Positions 1 to 10,230 of a stretch of 64,000 nucleotides of DNA are shown here, piece by piece. The translations under genes and the position numbers were made by a program. The DNA is taken from positions 62,001 through 126,000 of the forward strand of contig CALSFV010000321.1 in NCBI GenBank assembly GCA_943737045.1. The letters run 5' to 3'. Source of the DNA: Parapristionchus giblindavisi (taxonomy: Eukaryota > Nematoda > Chromadorea > Rhabditida > Diplogasteridae). The notes under the pieces are model-generated. The model made no database searches. It worked only from the letters and a program-made list of their open reading frames with translations, and had not been told where the DNA came from. Numbering within the stretch: position 1 is the stretch's first letter; each line of letters begins with the position of its first letter.

Positions 1-130
1 GATCTGGAGCAGTACAAGGCACTTCACATAAGGCTGAAAAAATTACGAACAACTTTTAAGCCTGTAAACATTTTTGAGACTTACCAATGTAATAGACAGC
101 TATGACCGCAAGGAGGATGAATATCTTCAT
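1..130 (-). CDS. secreted-protein gene, 5' part (runs off window)
   Basis: Two exons on the minus strand. The first (130 to 85) begins with ATG and encodes MKIFILLAVIAVYYI, a short basic N-terminus followed by a hydrophobic core typical of a signal peptide. It ends in phase 1 at a GTAAGT donor. A 51 bp intron ends in TTTTTTCAG, and the second exon (33 to 1) continues in frame as ALCEVPCTAPD before leaving the window. Two cysteines follow the predicted cleavage region, which suggests a disulfide-rich secreted product. The family cannot be named from so little sequence. The splice signals and phase agreement are seen directly; secretion is inferred from the hydrophobic leader. Confidence 0.6.
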
Positions 131-543
131 GACTATGTCATTCCGTAAGACCCAGGTGCTTTTATATGTTTTGAGTATCTTCTTTAAAATTTATGAGGAT
201 AGGAGAAATAGCGTCCAACTATAAGAGAATAGTACAGAGAATACAGACACTGAGACTATACATTCTGGAGTTAATAAATGTATTTAACGATTCAGAAGGC
301 GCTCATGACGCTTATGAGCAAACAACAACCACATTTCATGATTTGCTTCTTACATGGATGATCAATCAATCGATATTTTTGTTGTGAAACTTTGTGTCCT
401 TAGCTGGTAATGAGTGAACATTTTATGTTTACACGTACCAGAACATTAGATTGGAGATAATATGCCCATATTCGAGCTATCTCATTGTCCGTTTATGTTA
501 TGCTGCTAAATATGAATTAAATTGAATTTATAATGGTGTCAAC
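131..543. other. AT-rich intergenic, no supported gene
   Basis: This is the upstream region of the minus-strand secreted-protein gene. A 64-codon open frame at 193-387 (+) has no recognisable domain, no splice context and no paralog in the window, so it is not called as a gene. The last eight bases (536-543, GTGTCAAC) are the left target-site duplication of the hAT-like element. Confidence 0.5.
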
Positions 544-3500
544 CAGGGTTGGGATTTAACGTTTCCGTTTTTAACAGATTTAACGGATTTAAAGAAGGGG
601 ACCCATGAGTTGGCATGACTGACTCCCGCCACGATAAGCATGCTGGCTATTGTTTATATTATATGGTAATTGGCGTAAGGGACAATGAGAAAATGAGAGA
701 GAAAGTATGCAAATTCGATGAGCACTCTCTACATGCCTTGAAAGTTGTACTTTCAATGCTGATAGTAAGCTTTAAACATATCGGGAATTAATATCAGATA
801 TCTCTTTTGATTCGTGTGATGAATCTCTATCATACTATCCGAACAGTCTTATTACGGAAAAACTCGTGGGCTCCATCTTTAACGGTATTCATCCGTTAAA
901 TTATTTTTTAACGGAATCCGTTAAAATATTTTCTTTAAATCCGTTAAAAATAAATTTACTATTTTGAAGTAAAAAAGGTAGAAAACATGCAATGTTAAGA
1001 GACCGGCTCGGTAAGACTCGAGCATGGTCCGGACATTCGCGAGGACTTTCGATCTGGCCCTCAATACTTTCATCATAGACACATACCGGGGGGAGACCGA
1101 TGAAAGTTATAGTGAAAATGCTCTTAGGCTCAAACCCGGCTCACATATGTCGCATAAAATAAAAAATTGAAAAATTCATAACTTTTCAATCGCGATAGCT
1201 AGGACTTTTATTTCTTTTTATTGGTGAATATCATGTCATGCACTCTTACAAACACAGTTGAGCAGTAATATCATGTCGTTCTGGATATGTTTTTTCGTGT
1301 ATGATTTTCCGATTTTTCCTCTTCCATCCTCGTTGAAGAGAGACGGCAAGCATTGACATAGTACATATTGTAGCCCTGACACTTCTGTACATGATGGTCA
1401 CATTCCCTTGGAAATCCAACTTTTCTGAAGCATCGAGAATTGCAACTGAATGTGAGATATGTGTAATTTGTAAAAATCGAAAATTAAATTTCTTGTAAAT
1501 CGCAAGAGTAGTAGGTAGCTTTATTATGTCATTTTACTTGTAGTGATGTGCCTACACAGAAAAAAATATACTAGTAGACTCAGACTACATTTTTTTAAAA
1601 TTTTAAAAATAATTATTTTATTTTTATTTTTTTCAACCCTGACATTGAGTCGACCGTCAAAGCAAGTTGATTCATAGGGCGGATGGTAGCTGATGCATGT
1701 CCGTTTGCGAAAACAACTGCCACGAAAAGAATCGTCGTTTCGCAGATCTAGAATTTATTTTTTTAATTATCAAACTTGAAAAAATACATGTTTCTTTCAC
1801 ATAAATCGGTTGGAAGGTGGCGTATGGCAACCAAAGCTGTACCATTGTTATCAGTGGGAGTGAACTGTACTTGAATACCATAATCGTCAGGAATCGCGAA
1901 CTGATTTTTTTTCAGTCGACCCATGATTCTCAACCATGACCCGGGGTTCATGGTTGAGAATAGCTGAGGTCGAAAAATTCATGATGATCCCAGACCAAAT
2001 ACTATTTGGCAATATATCAACAGTGAGACAACTTCTAGTTTTCTGGATACCGTAACCCAAACTACAGTAATTGTAAGGCACGCACTTGAATTTTCCGAGA
2101 ATTTCACCACATTATTATAGGGTACGGTAACTAGATTACTGTATTTAGGGTTACGGTATCCAGAAAACTAGAAGTTGGCTCACTGTTGATATATTGCCAA
2201 ATAGTATTTGGTCTGGGATCATCATGAATTTTTCGACCTCAGCTATTCTCAACCATGAACCCGGGGTCATGGTTGTGAATCATGGGTCGACTGAAAAAAA
2301 GTTAGTTCGTGATTCCTGACGGTTACGGTAGTGCAGTACAGTACACTCCTACTGATAACAATGGTACAGCTTTGGTTGCCATACGCCACCTTCCAACCGA
2401 TTTATGTGAAAGAAACATATAAATATTCAAGTTTGATAATTAAAAAAATAAATTCTAGATCTGCGAAACGACGATTCTTTTCGTGGCAGTTGTTTTCGCA
2501 AACGGACATGCATCAGCTACCATCCGCCCTATGAATCAACTTGCCTTGACGGTCGACTCAATGTCAGGGTTGAAAAAAATAAAAATAAAATAATTATTTT
2601 TAAAAATTTTTAAAAATTTAGTCTGAGTCTACTTGAATATTTTTTCTGTGTAGGCGCATCACTACAAGTAAAAAGGCATAATAAAGCTACCTACTACTCT
2701 TGCGATTTACAAGAAATTTAATTTTCGATTTTTGCAAATTACACATATCTCACATTCAGTTGCAATTCTCGATGCTTCAGAAAAGTTGGATTTCCAAGGG
2801 AATGTGACCATCATGTACAGAAGTGTCAGGGCTACAATATGTACTATGTCAATGCTTGCCGTCTCTCTTCAACGAGGATGGAAGAGGAAAAATCGGAAAA
2901 TCATACACGAAAAAACATATCCAGAACGATATGAAATTACTGCTCAGCTGTGTTTATAAGGGCGCATGACATGTTATTCACCAATAAAAAGAAATAACGC
3001 TGCTAGCTATCACGATTGAAAAGATATGAATTTTTCAATTTTTTATTTTATGCGACATATGTGAGCCGGGTTTGAGCCTAAGGGCATTTTCACTATAACT
3101 TTCATCGGTCTCCCCCCGGTATGTGTCTATGATGAAAGTATTGAGGGCCAGATCGAAAGTCCTCGCGAATGTCCGGCAGGGGGTCAAAATGCTCGAGTCT
3201 TACCGAGCCGGTCTCTTAATATGTTCTATGCTTTTAAAATTTATTATTCGAGTGCTCGGTTCTCACTATAGCGTTATACAAGTGCTATATTCCAATTGAT
3301 TATCGAAAGCTCTTCGCTTTCGTCAACGGCTCTACATCTGTGGTTTTCGCATTTTTCGCGTAACGCCTTATATTGATTATTTTAGTTTGTTTTCGGAAAT
3401 GTACTGTTACTACTCCTAGTATTGAATGATGGTTAAATATTGAAATTAGTCGGTTTCCAGAATTTCTTTGGTAATTTAACGGATTTAACGGATTTAACGG

Positions 3501-3575
3501 AATTTAGCGGAATTTGAAACCGTTAATTTAACGATTTAACGGATCCGTTAAATTTTGATTTAACGCCCAACCCTG
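544..3575. mobile_element. hAT-like non-autonomous DNA transposon with nested insertion
   Basis: Terminal inverted repeats CAGGGTTGGG and CCCAACCCTG are flanked by a perfect 8 bp direct repeat GTGTCAAC (536-543 and 3576-3583). The 8 bp duplication and CAGGG terminus are typical of hAT elements. Both subterminal regions are packed with TTTAACGG-type repeats (about 555-600, 885-950 and 3475-3565), a usual place for transposase-binding repeats. No transposase frame is visible. Removing the 2.2 kb TTAA palindrome inside it (999-3215) and one TTAA leaves an element of about 0.81 kb. The hAT assignment rests on TIR and TSD only. Confidence 0.8.
999..3215. mobile_element. TTAA-flanked palindromic element, copy 1 (2.2 kb)
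   Basis: A long imperfect inverted repeat with arms of about 1.05 kb and its centre near 2.1 kb. The ends read GAGACCGGCTCGGTAAGAC and its reverse complement, and TTAA lies immediately outside both ends (995-998 and 3216-3219). It has no long open frame; the roughly 70-codon frames are the same arm read on opposite strands. TTAA duplication is the hallmark of piggyBac-type transposition, and palindromic TTAA elements (PALTTAA families) are described in Caenorhabditis. It is nested in the hAT-like element, so it is the younger insertion. Copy 2 at 12054-14260 has the same ends and interior. Confidence 0.85.
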
Positions 3576-3755
3576 GTGTCAACCTGTCTCGAAGGAAAAG
3601 AATCTAATCGGAACTTTGTACATATAGAGCCATTGGGAAAAAAAAGTTTTTCAGAAGAACGAGATCCATTGAAGAGAAATATCGAGATTTTTGCACATTT
3701 TTTTTGACCCGAGACGTCCGAATTTTTAAAATTTTCATTCCTAAAAAGTAGGTCC

Positions 3756-3870
3756 GAAGAAGGCCCTCCGGACTGCATTGGCCTTGAATTATCACTTTCA
3801 TAGCAGTAATCACCATAACGACTTCGCGTGCCCTGAATAACGGGTTGTACCTTTACCTTTACCTTTACCA
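3756..3870 (+). repeat. tRNA-derived SINE, 3' fragment
   Basis: Matches the tail half of the SINE at 16378-16637 (from the 'ccctccggactg' motif to the end) and ends in a CTTTAC-type tandem tail. The tRNA-like head is missing, as expected of 5'-truncated retroposition. It ends about 15 bp before the LTR retrotransposon. Confidence 0.65.
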
Positions 3871-3884
3871 CCTTATGCACATTA

Positions 3885-4301
3885 TGTAATGTATACAATG
3901 GCCGGGTTCTTAAACTTGTGGTTAACGCACCAAGACTCGAGATTACAATCTAAGCTTTATCTCCAACTTCAACCACAATTAAAGAATATTTGGTGACGGG
4001 AGACTTACTTAAAAGGGAGGTGTGAGTGATGGGGAGAAATAGGACGAGGAGAGAAGAGCAGGGAAGACCAGAAAGAACCAAATGAAAGAGGCATAAAGCC
4101 TCTATTTATATGCAATACTAACTAAATTAAAATGATAAGAAAAACAAGGACAGGGTAACCTAATTATAAAACAAAGAAAGTACAATATGGTGCAGAGATC
4201 ATTCTAACATAAGGGCAATGGGTTTAGGGGTCGAAGAGGGGAAAGGGGAAAAGGGGAGGCGGTTAGCCTGGGGTATATGGAGATAGGGAGTATCCCTAAC
4301 A
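3885..4301 (-). repeat. 3' LTR
   Basis: 417 bp copy at the left edge, which is the 3' LTR in element orientation. It differs from the other LTR mainly by a length change in a G/A-rich run (here about 4220-4255), giving 417 versus 425 bp. A TATAAATAG box lies at about 4102-4110 on the minus strand. The gag-like frame terminates inside this repeat. Confidence 0.9.
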
Positions 4302-6373
4302 TCTCCCTCCTCCTGCGAAAATGAGCCTCCTGGCTCATAGACGAGTCTTCTCATTCTTCTAGTCGATCTTCTAACGAATCCAGTAGTTCTTCGGACTTCT
4401 ACATTGTGATCTCTTCCTTGGAATCCTCGATTACGTGCAGCAAAGACAGAATTCATCTGATATCGATGTTTTCTGATATTCTTCGAAAGTTTAGATAAAC
4501 TTTCTCTTCTTCCTTCAATCTCTTTCTTCTTATGGCCCGAATCTTCATATGGAGATATTACTTCATTACGGTGTCTTACAGTATCTTGATTAATACAATC
4601 ACCTCCTCCACAATCATTATTAAGAGATGGACACATGGGACAATCTTCTTCGCGACCTCTGTCAATTACCGTACCCTTACAGTATCTCAAGTTACTCTTC
4701 ACAATATATCCTTTCCACGTGAAACTTCGACATTCATTAACATATCCTTTTTCCTGACCATAATAAGATTTCAGTCTACCACGGAATCTTCCCCATTCCG
4801 TACGATTCCCCCAATCGTATCCATATCTACCTTTGTATCGATTACTATCGGATCTACTGTAACATTTGTAATATTGATTTACACTTCCTATATCTTCAGC
4901 AATTCTTTGAGAATCATGAAAAATCGCTACTTCCTCAATGTTCTCTGATTCATCATTAACACAATTAACACCCTTAACATCCTTAACATCATACTTTACT
5001 AGTTCTACCATACACAATTTCTCATTGATTTGATCATCATTCCAATGATCCACCTTACTCTTACCAATTTCATCCTTATTCTCACATCTTTTATTCTTTT
5101 GGGGATCCTTCCTTGTTCCACTGGTGCAATCAATATTCACCATATTTTCAGATTTTCGCTGCATGTTACCATGATCGATGGTTTGCTTCTTTAACATAGT
5201 AATCTCATTTACAGTACTACTTTGATTCACTACCACCTTGTTTAATTCTCTCAAACGCTCATCGAAATCTTGCAACAGCACATTTGATACTGTATCTTCC
5301 TTATTCTTATTCACGGCTACATTATTCTCATGGTAATTGCACATAATACTCTTGCTATTCATACAATTGTCACGATTTTTATCAAATTCATACTCATGAA
5401 ATAAGTGAAATAGTTCATTCGTATCACAATCAATACCTTTAGCCTCTATTATTCCTCCTTTACCTTCATTATCACTAATAACACTATTGACACCAAATAC
5501 ACACAAATCATTCTTCCCAATTACAGGTTGATTATCACGCTTACTATTACTACAAGTCACAAAATTCTTCAAATCACAATTATTATCCTCAGTCCTATTC
5601 GACGGTTTGACTCTTTGTTCACTTCTACCGTATCGCCTCTGATTACCGTAACCTTGACTTTTACGCTTCATTCCATAACCATAGTAACCATAATAACCGT
5701 AATACACCATAGATGGACACCCATTGGCAACATGACCTATTCCACCACAATTCGAACAAATATCGTTATGAAAATCATCATTCATATCTCTCACTCTTGG
5801 AAAACTTTGATCGATAATAATATTATTTGATCTGCAGTTTCCAGTTAGATAGTCATTATCACGCCTACATACATTATCAACATAATACTTATCAACCCGT
5901 CTTCCATCATCCTTTGAATGATTTAGACTACCATTCACTCTGTACACATATTCCTTATTATAACCAACGACATCATCTACACGAGCATCATATGTTCCAT
6001 CTAGTTTATCCTCAAACCAGCCTATTATCTCTCCATAATTCTCTCTCCTTTGTATAGTACTTGGCATAGTTTTCCAGATATCACTAGCCCTTCCTCTCAA
6101 GAATGATTCAAAATAAGAAATGCGTGAATGATCATCTAAATGTTTGAAACGCAAAGTGAATTGCCTCTTGAACACATCGAATCTCTCATCTTTATTGGCA
6201 TGAAAATTTTCCAAAGGCGGGAGCATAGATAGCCTCGCTTGTTCATTACTCTTTCTCAATGATGACTCCATTGCCTTCACAAACATATCCACATTCGACA
6301 TTTGTTTATAGTCGGTCTGTTGAAACATATCCTCCCTATCACACAACAAAAATTTCAATCGATATAACCACAC
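4199..6373 (-). CDS. gag-like polyprotein of LTR retrotransposon
   Basis: 724-codon open frame, the only long one in the element. Residues about 50-130 resemble a retrotransposon capsid-type gag region (FHANKDERFDVFKRQF, then FLRGRASDIWKTMP). A CCHC zinc knuckle is clear at residues 206-219 (C206, C209, H214, C219 in CSNCGGIGHVANGC). It is followed by a tyrosine/glycine stretch (SMVYYGYYGYYGYG) and basic segments, then a long Asn/Asp-rich region and an arginine-rich C-terminus. The knuckle implies packaging of element RNA in cytoplasmic particles. A start at the later Met (about residue 16 or 25) is equally possible. The stop lies about 100 bp inside the 3' LTR, so the C-terminal residues are encoded by LTR sequence. 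No active-site motif of protease or polymerase was found. Confidence 0.85.
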   Translation of the reverse strand: MWLYRLKFLLCDREDMFQQTDYKQMSNVDMFVKAMESSLRKSNEQARLSMLPPLENFHANKDERFDVFKRQFTLRFKHLDDHSRISYFESFLRGRASDIWKTMPSTIQRRENYGEIIGWFEDKLDGTYDARVDDVVGYNKEYVYRVNGSLNHSKDDGRRVDKYYVDNVCRRDNDYLTGNCRSNNIIIDQSFPRVRDMNDDFHNDICSNCGGIGHVANGCPSMVYYGYYGYYGYGMKRKSQGYGNQRRYGRSEQRVKPSNRTEDNNCDLKNFVTCSNSKRDNQPVIGKNDLCVFGVNSVISDNEGKGGIIEAKGIDCDTNELFHLFHEYEFDKNRDNCMNSKSIMCNYHENNVAVNKNKEDTVSNVLLQDFDERLRELNKVVVNQSSTVNEITMLKKQTIDHGNMQRKSENMVNIDCTSGTRKDPQKNKRCENKDEIGKSKVDHWNDDQINEKLCMVELVKYDVKDVKGVNCVNDESENIEEVAIFHDSQRIAEDIGSVNQYYKCYSRSDSNRYKGRYGYDWGNRTEWGRFRGRLKSYYGQEKGYVNECRSFTWKGYIVKSNLRYCKGTVIDRGREEDCPMCPSLNNDCGGGDCINQDTVRHRNEVISPYEDSGHKKKEIEGRRESLSKLSKNIRKHRYQMNSVFAARNRGFQGRDHNVEVRRTTGFVRRSTRRMRRLVYEPGGSFSQEEGDVRDTPYLHIPQANRLPFSPFPSSTPKPIALMLE
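4302..4314 (-). other. polypurine tract
   Basis: On the minus strand the bases just upstream of the 3' LTR read GGAGGAGGGAGA and abut its TG. This is the expected site of plus-strand DNA priming. Confidence 0.75.
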
Positions 6374-6728
6374 GATAACTAATCACAATAATTTACTGTA
6401 GCAACTCAACTACTCAATACTTCAGTGCCTTAACACCTTAAGACCACAAGATCTTCACGTCTCCAGACTCCACGAGACTCCAAACTCTCACCAAACCTCC
6501 AAACTTCAAGACCTCAACACCTCAATGTGCCTCAAAATCACAACACCACCACACCTTAACACCTCAAGGTCACAACTCAAGACCGTAGCACCTCAAGGCT
6601 ACCTCCAGATCTCCACACCTCAGATCCCAACACTTCACCACTTTACGGTCACAACTCAAGACCTTAACACCACGGATTCCAAGTCTCTACAGACTCCACA
6701 GACTTTCCAGTCTTAATATCACCACCAC

Positions 6729-7065
6729 ACTGGCTATCTAGTCTCGCTGGACTTCTTAGCCTCAAGATCTTAACAACACTGGCTTTCTAGTCTCGCTGGA
6801 CTTCTTAGCCTCAAGATCTTAACAACACTGGCTATCTAGTCTCGCTGGACTTCTTAGCCTCAAGATCTTAACAACACTGGCTTTCTAGTCTCGCTGGACT
6901 TCTTAGCCTCAAGATCTTAACAGCACTGGCTTTCTAGTCTCGCTGGACTTCTTAGCCTCAGATCTGCACAACACTGGCTTTCTAGTCTCGCTGGACTTCT
7001 TAGCCCCAAGATCTTAACAACACTGGCTTTCTAGTCTCGCTGGACTTCTTAGCCTCAGATCTGCA
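6729..7065 (-). repeat. 49 bp tandem repeat in retrotransposon leader
   Basis: About seven direct copies of a unit with a strict 49 bp period in the first units (start points 6729, 6778, 6827, 6876 and 6925), varying at single sites (ctatct/ctttct, caagatctt/cagatctg). It lies between the primer-binding site and the gag-like frame, in the untranslated leader. There is no unique spacer between units, so it is not a CRISPR-like array. It may act as a packaging or internal regulatory region, but that is inference. Confidence 0.85.
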
Positions 7066-7263
7066 CACCTCAAGATCACACCACGTTCAGCAAACGGGTT
7101 TAGTATCAATCGACCGGGATCACCTAGCTGGTTAGGCTCGATGCGTCGGTAACGATGATAGGTCCAATCGATCTCAATACAGTATCCTCTCCTCGGATAC
7201 ACTTCACTCCTGAATCAACTCACAAGATAGAAGTAATCACGAATCTTAGTACCTAACACACAA

Positions 7264-7281
7264 GAGTCGGTTCGGCCCCCA
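7264..7281 (-). other. primer-binding site
   Basis: Directly after the 5' LTR, with no gap, the minus strand reads TGGGGGCCGAACCGACTC. The TGG start complements a tRNA CCA end, as expected for tRNA-primed minus-strand synthesis. The priming tRNA was not identified. Confidence 0.75.
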
Positions 7282-7706
7282 TGTAATGTATACAATGGCC
7301 GGGTTCTTAAACTTGTGGTTAACGCACCAAGACTCGAGATTACAATCTAAGCTTTATCTCCAACTTCAACCACAATTAAAGAATATTTGGTGACGGGAGA
7401 CTTACTTAAAAGGGAGGTGTGAGTGATGGGGAGAAATAGGACGAGGAGAGAAGAGCAGGGAAGACCAGAAAGAACCAAATGAAAGAGGCATAAAGCCTCT
7501 ATTTATATGCAATACTAACTAAATTAAAATGATAAGAAAAACAAGGACAGGGTAACCTAATTATAAAACAAAGAAAGTACAATATGGTGCAGAGATCATT
7601 CTAACATAAGGGCAATGGGTTTAGGGGTCGAAGAGGGGAAAAAAGGAAAGGGGAATAGGGGAGGCGGTTAGCCTGGGGTATATGGAGATAGGGAGTATCC
7701 CTAACA
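7282..7706 (-). repeat. 5' LTR
   Basis: 425 bp copy that holds the promoter in element orientation. A TATAAATAG box lies at about 7498-7506 on the minus strand. It is nearly identical to the 3' LTR. The ATTA duplication follows at 7707-7710. Confidence 0.9.
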
Positions 7707-7710
7707 ATTA

Positions 7711-8210
7711 TATTTGAGAGCGAGGAAACGCGTCGCTAGCTTTCACAAAAATATTCAGAACACAAGACCCGTGGTGTGTTAAATATAATACATTATATGT
7801 ATTATTGTTTCATAATACTGTTTTTTCACACTTTTTCTCTGCCTGTCTCTTCCTCTTTTCCTTCCCCTCTAGAATTGCACAGAACATAATCGATAATTAT
7901 AGGTATCCATTCCATTTTCTAAGATTTTACCACGTTTATTTTGGATTTAAAAATGTGTATTGTGGAAAAAATGTGGAAATGTGGATTTAAAAAAAAATAA
8001 AACTCCCAATTAGAATTTGAAAGTGATTAGAACGGAGAGTTTCGAACTAAAAGATTTGTTCTTTTGATTACCCCCCCCCACTGCATTTTGTAAATTCTTC
8101 ATGATTCCTTTGATCTGACCTCCAATCACTCCTCAAATGTGCATTACTTGTTTAATGCATTTTTTTTCGCCCTGGGCCATTAGCAAATGAATTATGTTGG
8201 TTACTGTATA
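7711..8210. other. intergenic AT-rich stretch, no gene seen
   Basis: No recognisable coding exon. A fragment at about 8030-8046 (acggagagtttcgaac) resembles one end of the 120 bp inverted-repeat element that recurs across the window. A short C run lies near 8072-8079. Confidence 0.4.
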
Positions 8211-8454
8211 CTCCGGTATTTTTTGTCCGTGGGTGGGCCGTGGGCAGCACCATGGTGTGGGACTAGGGCGCACCACACGGGATCTAGGGTGTGGAACTCA
8301 AATTCCGTGGGGCACACCGTTCATTCCACACCATGGCGCACGCCCTTTATAAATCCCGTGGGGTACACCGTCTAGAGGCCAAATTCCGTGGGGTGCGCCC
8401 TAGTCCCACACCATGGTGCGCCCACGGCGCACCCACGGACAGAAAATACTGGAG
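8211..8454. mobile_element. GC-rich palindromic MITE with CTCCGGTATTTTTTG ends
   Basis: 244 bp inverted repeat, sharply GC-rich in an AT-rich setting. The left end reads CTCCGGTATTTTTTGTCC and the right end GGACAGAAAATACTGGAG. The interior repeats GTGGGGYRCACC-type motifs on both strands. The terminus is shared with the GC-rich element amplified four times in the 58-62 kb satellite, so the two are one family with diverged interiors. No coding capacity. Confidence 0.75.
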
Positions 8455-9036
8455 TAGTCAATCACCATTGTTCTACGTCTTGCTTATGGAGAATCATTTA
8501 TTAGTGTATTTGATCTTTGATCTTCCTAGGCTCTCGGCTTATTCAATCATCGTCTTCGCTACGGCAAGCTTCTGGTTATCATCCAATCGGTACTCGTCCG
8601 TCATGTTTACCTTATGCATGCGCCAGTGACCCCTGTGAACAATATTCACATTCGTGTGTGTGAATGAGAGCTGGCAGATTGACGTCGTGAGCGGGATCTG
8701 TCAGATTACGAAATAAGCATAATCCCTTTAGAAATCAGAAACTCCAAATAATTAAGATAACCGAAAACATAATTCTCTCCGAACGTAATTCGACCATAAA
8801 AACGCATTGAAATGTAAAAAATATGTCATTAATCCGTAATTATAATACCATAATTAAGCGTTTTTACGGTAGTTCTATGCGCATCCCTTATGGTGCATTT
8901 GCTCGAGGAGTAAAATTAGCCCTATTAAATCTTCTCGTCTGAAAGTACTGATTATCTGATTGCTTTTACACTTTCTATATTTGGCCTATTCTTGAACACG
9001 AAGTCTGCTCTACAAACGATCAAGATCTGATTGCTG
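8455..9036. other. intergenic, no supported gene
   Basis: Unique-looking AT-rich sequence with no exon-like segment bounded by splice sites. The only long frame overlaps the palindromic element to its left. Confidence 0.4.
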
Positions 9037-10230
9037 TCAGGGCTGTGTGGCAAGGCGTTGCCGGTTTTTCCGAACCGGCAATTTCGGTAATATTTTTCAA
9101 ACCGGCAATACATATTTTCAGCGGGATTATGTATTTTCTTGGTAATTTTTCAAAGCATTTTTTATTTTTCAGTCTACTGAATTCAAAATACACCATGTTC
9201 GATCAGAAAGAAATGCGCTTTATCCAAAATTTTTCACACGATGTTATTCAATAGGAACATTGTTGTCGTTTTGTCATCATCCGCATGCATTAATCGGTGT
9301 ACTTCGGATTAAAAAATGTATTTCGAAGGAATGATTTTGGGTTTATATCAATTGGAGTTTATGACGGATTTATTTCTACTTCCTTTGAACTTACAACTTG
9401 AACTTGAACTTTGGTAGTGACCTATCAGACATCGCTTATTCAATTCGACCTATTCTGGCCTTAGAAAACTAGAGTGAGTGCACTTTGGCTAATAATAAGT
9501 CAGGTATTAAAAAAAGAAATATTGCAATTGTACTTCCAAATTTTGAAGTTGAAGTTTGCTTCGGCTAAACAAGAAATAAGGACTACTATCGCATGGAAAT
9601 GAATTAGCTGGATATTTTTTTTTAAATTTGATGTGTACAAAGTAACGTTATACCGGACAATATTGTATTCTTCAAAATCGAATTTTGGATTATGTACAAT
9701 TTTCAATTTAATTATTTTTTTTTACAAAACATACTGTGCAAATCTAATCCTGTACTTTCGGATATTTACAGTATAGGAAGTGACGTTATATCGACCAACT
9801 GAGGTACTCTGCTCAAAATGCAATTTATTTGTATGACATATGTCGGTGTGAAATAACAGTGCAAAGTTCTTTTAGGTAAAGCGAGTATGGGCAAGATCTT
9901 CGCTCATAATTTTGAACGTTACGAATTCGATCCCATACCTTCACATAATGTTTTACTATTTTTTTAAAAATTACAGTTCCTCTTCAAAGTTGTTCCCGCA
10001 GTTAAGGTAAAATGTTAAGGAACGAACTACGTCTGAGAAAAGGCCGATTTTATCATCCTGACCTTCAAAATCTCAACCACTTCCCTATTTTTCATTAGCT
10101 GTTGATATTTAGAATAATCTTTCTGTTAATACGGTGAAGGAAGATTAACAGAATGATCTTTCTCGACTTTCGTAATCATGGTAAAAATACTCCATGTTAA
10201 GTGTTTGTCCCTAAGGCACATATTCATTAG
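9037..10230. repeat. repeat X copy 1
   Basis: First of three copies of a dispersed repeat of about 1.2-1.4 kb (others at 10660-14345, interrupted, and 25227-27860, interrupted). It opens with CAGGGCTGTGTGGCAAGGC, a hAT-like terminus also found in intron 7 of the srt genes. It includes 'ccggcaatttcgg' motifs, then a shared body ending near 'cgactttcgtaatcatg'. At 9480-9610 it keeps the uninterrupted target of the CR1-like insertion, and at 10126-10129 the uninterrupted TTAA target of palindrome copy 2. No coding region recognised. Confidence 0.65.

Larger units (their letters stand above)
3885..7706 (-). mobile_element. LTR retrotransposon, gag-only, complete ends, minus orientation
   Basis: Two near-identical direct repeats (3885-4301 and 7282-7706) bound the element. 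Each begins TGTTAGGGATACTCCC and ends in ACA when read on the minus strand. The 4 bp sequence ATTA is duplicated at 3881-3884 and 7707-7710. A primer-binding site abuts the 5' LTR and a purine tract abuts the 3' LTR. The interior carries one long gag-like frame and a tandem-repeat leader. No protease, reverse transcriptase, RNase H or integrase frame is visible, so mobilisation would need a partner element. The 4 bp TSD and CCHC knuckle suit a Ty3- or BEL-like origin, but the clade cannot be fixed without pol. LTR identity implies recent insertion. Confidence 0.9.

Noticed and set aside
1672..2534. Pairs of 60-75-codon frames on both strands
   Set aside because: They are mirror images in the arms of the TTAA palindrome and lack any protein signature. 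The same applies at 12301-13979.
4532..6057. Plus-strand frames within the LTR element
   Set aside because: They lie antisense to the gag-like frame and have its complementary composition.
6729..7065. Regular repeats resembling a CRISPR array
   Set aside because: Units are directly abutting with no unique spacers, lie in an LTR retrotransposon leader, and the host is a eukaryote.
3885..7706. Endogenous virus
   Set aside because: There is no envelope, polymerase or protease region. Structure fits a non-autonomous LTR retrotransposon.
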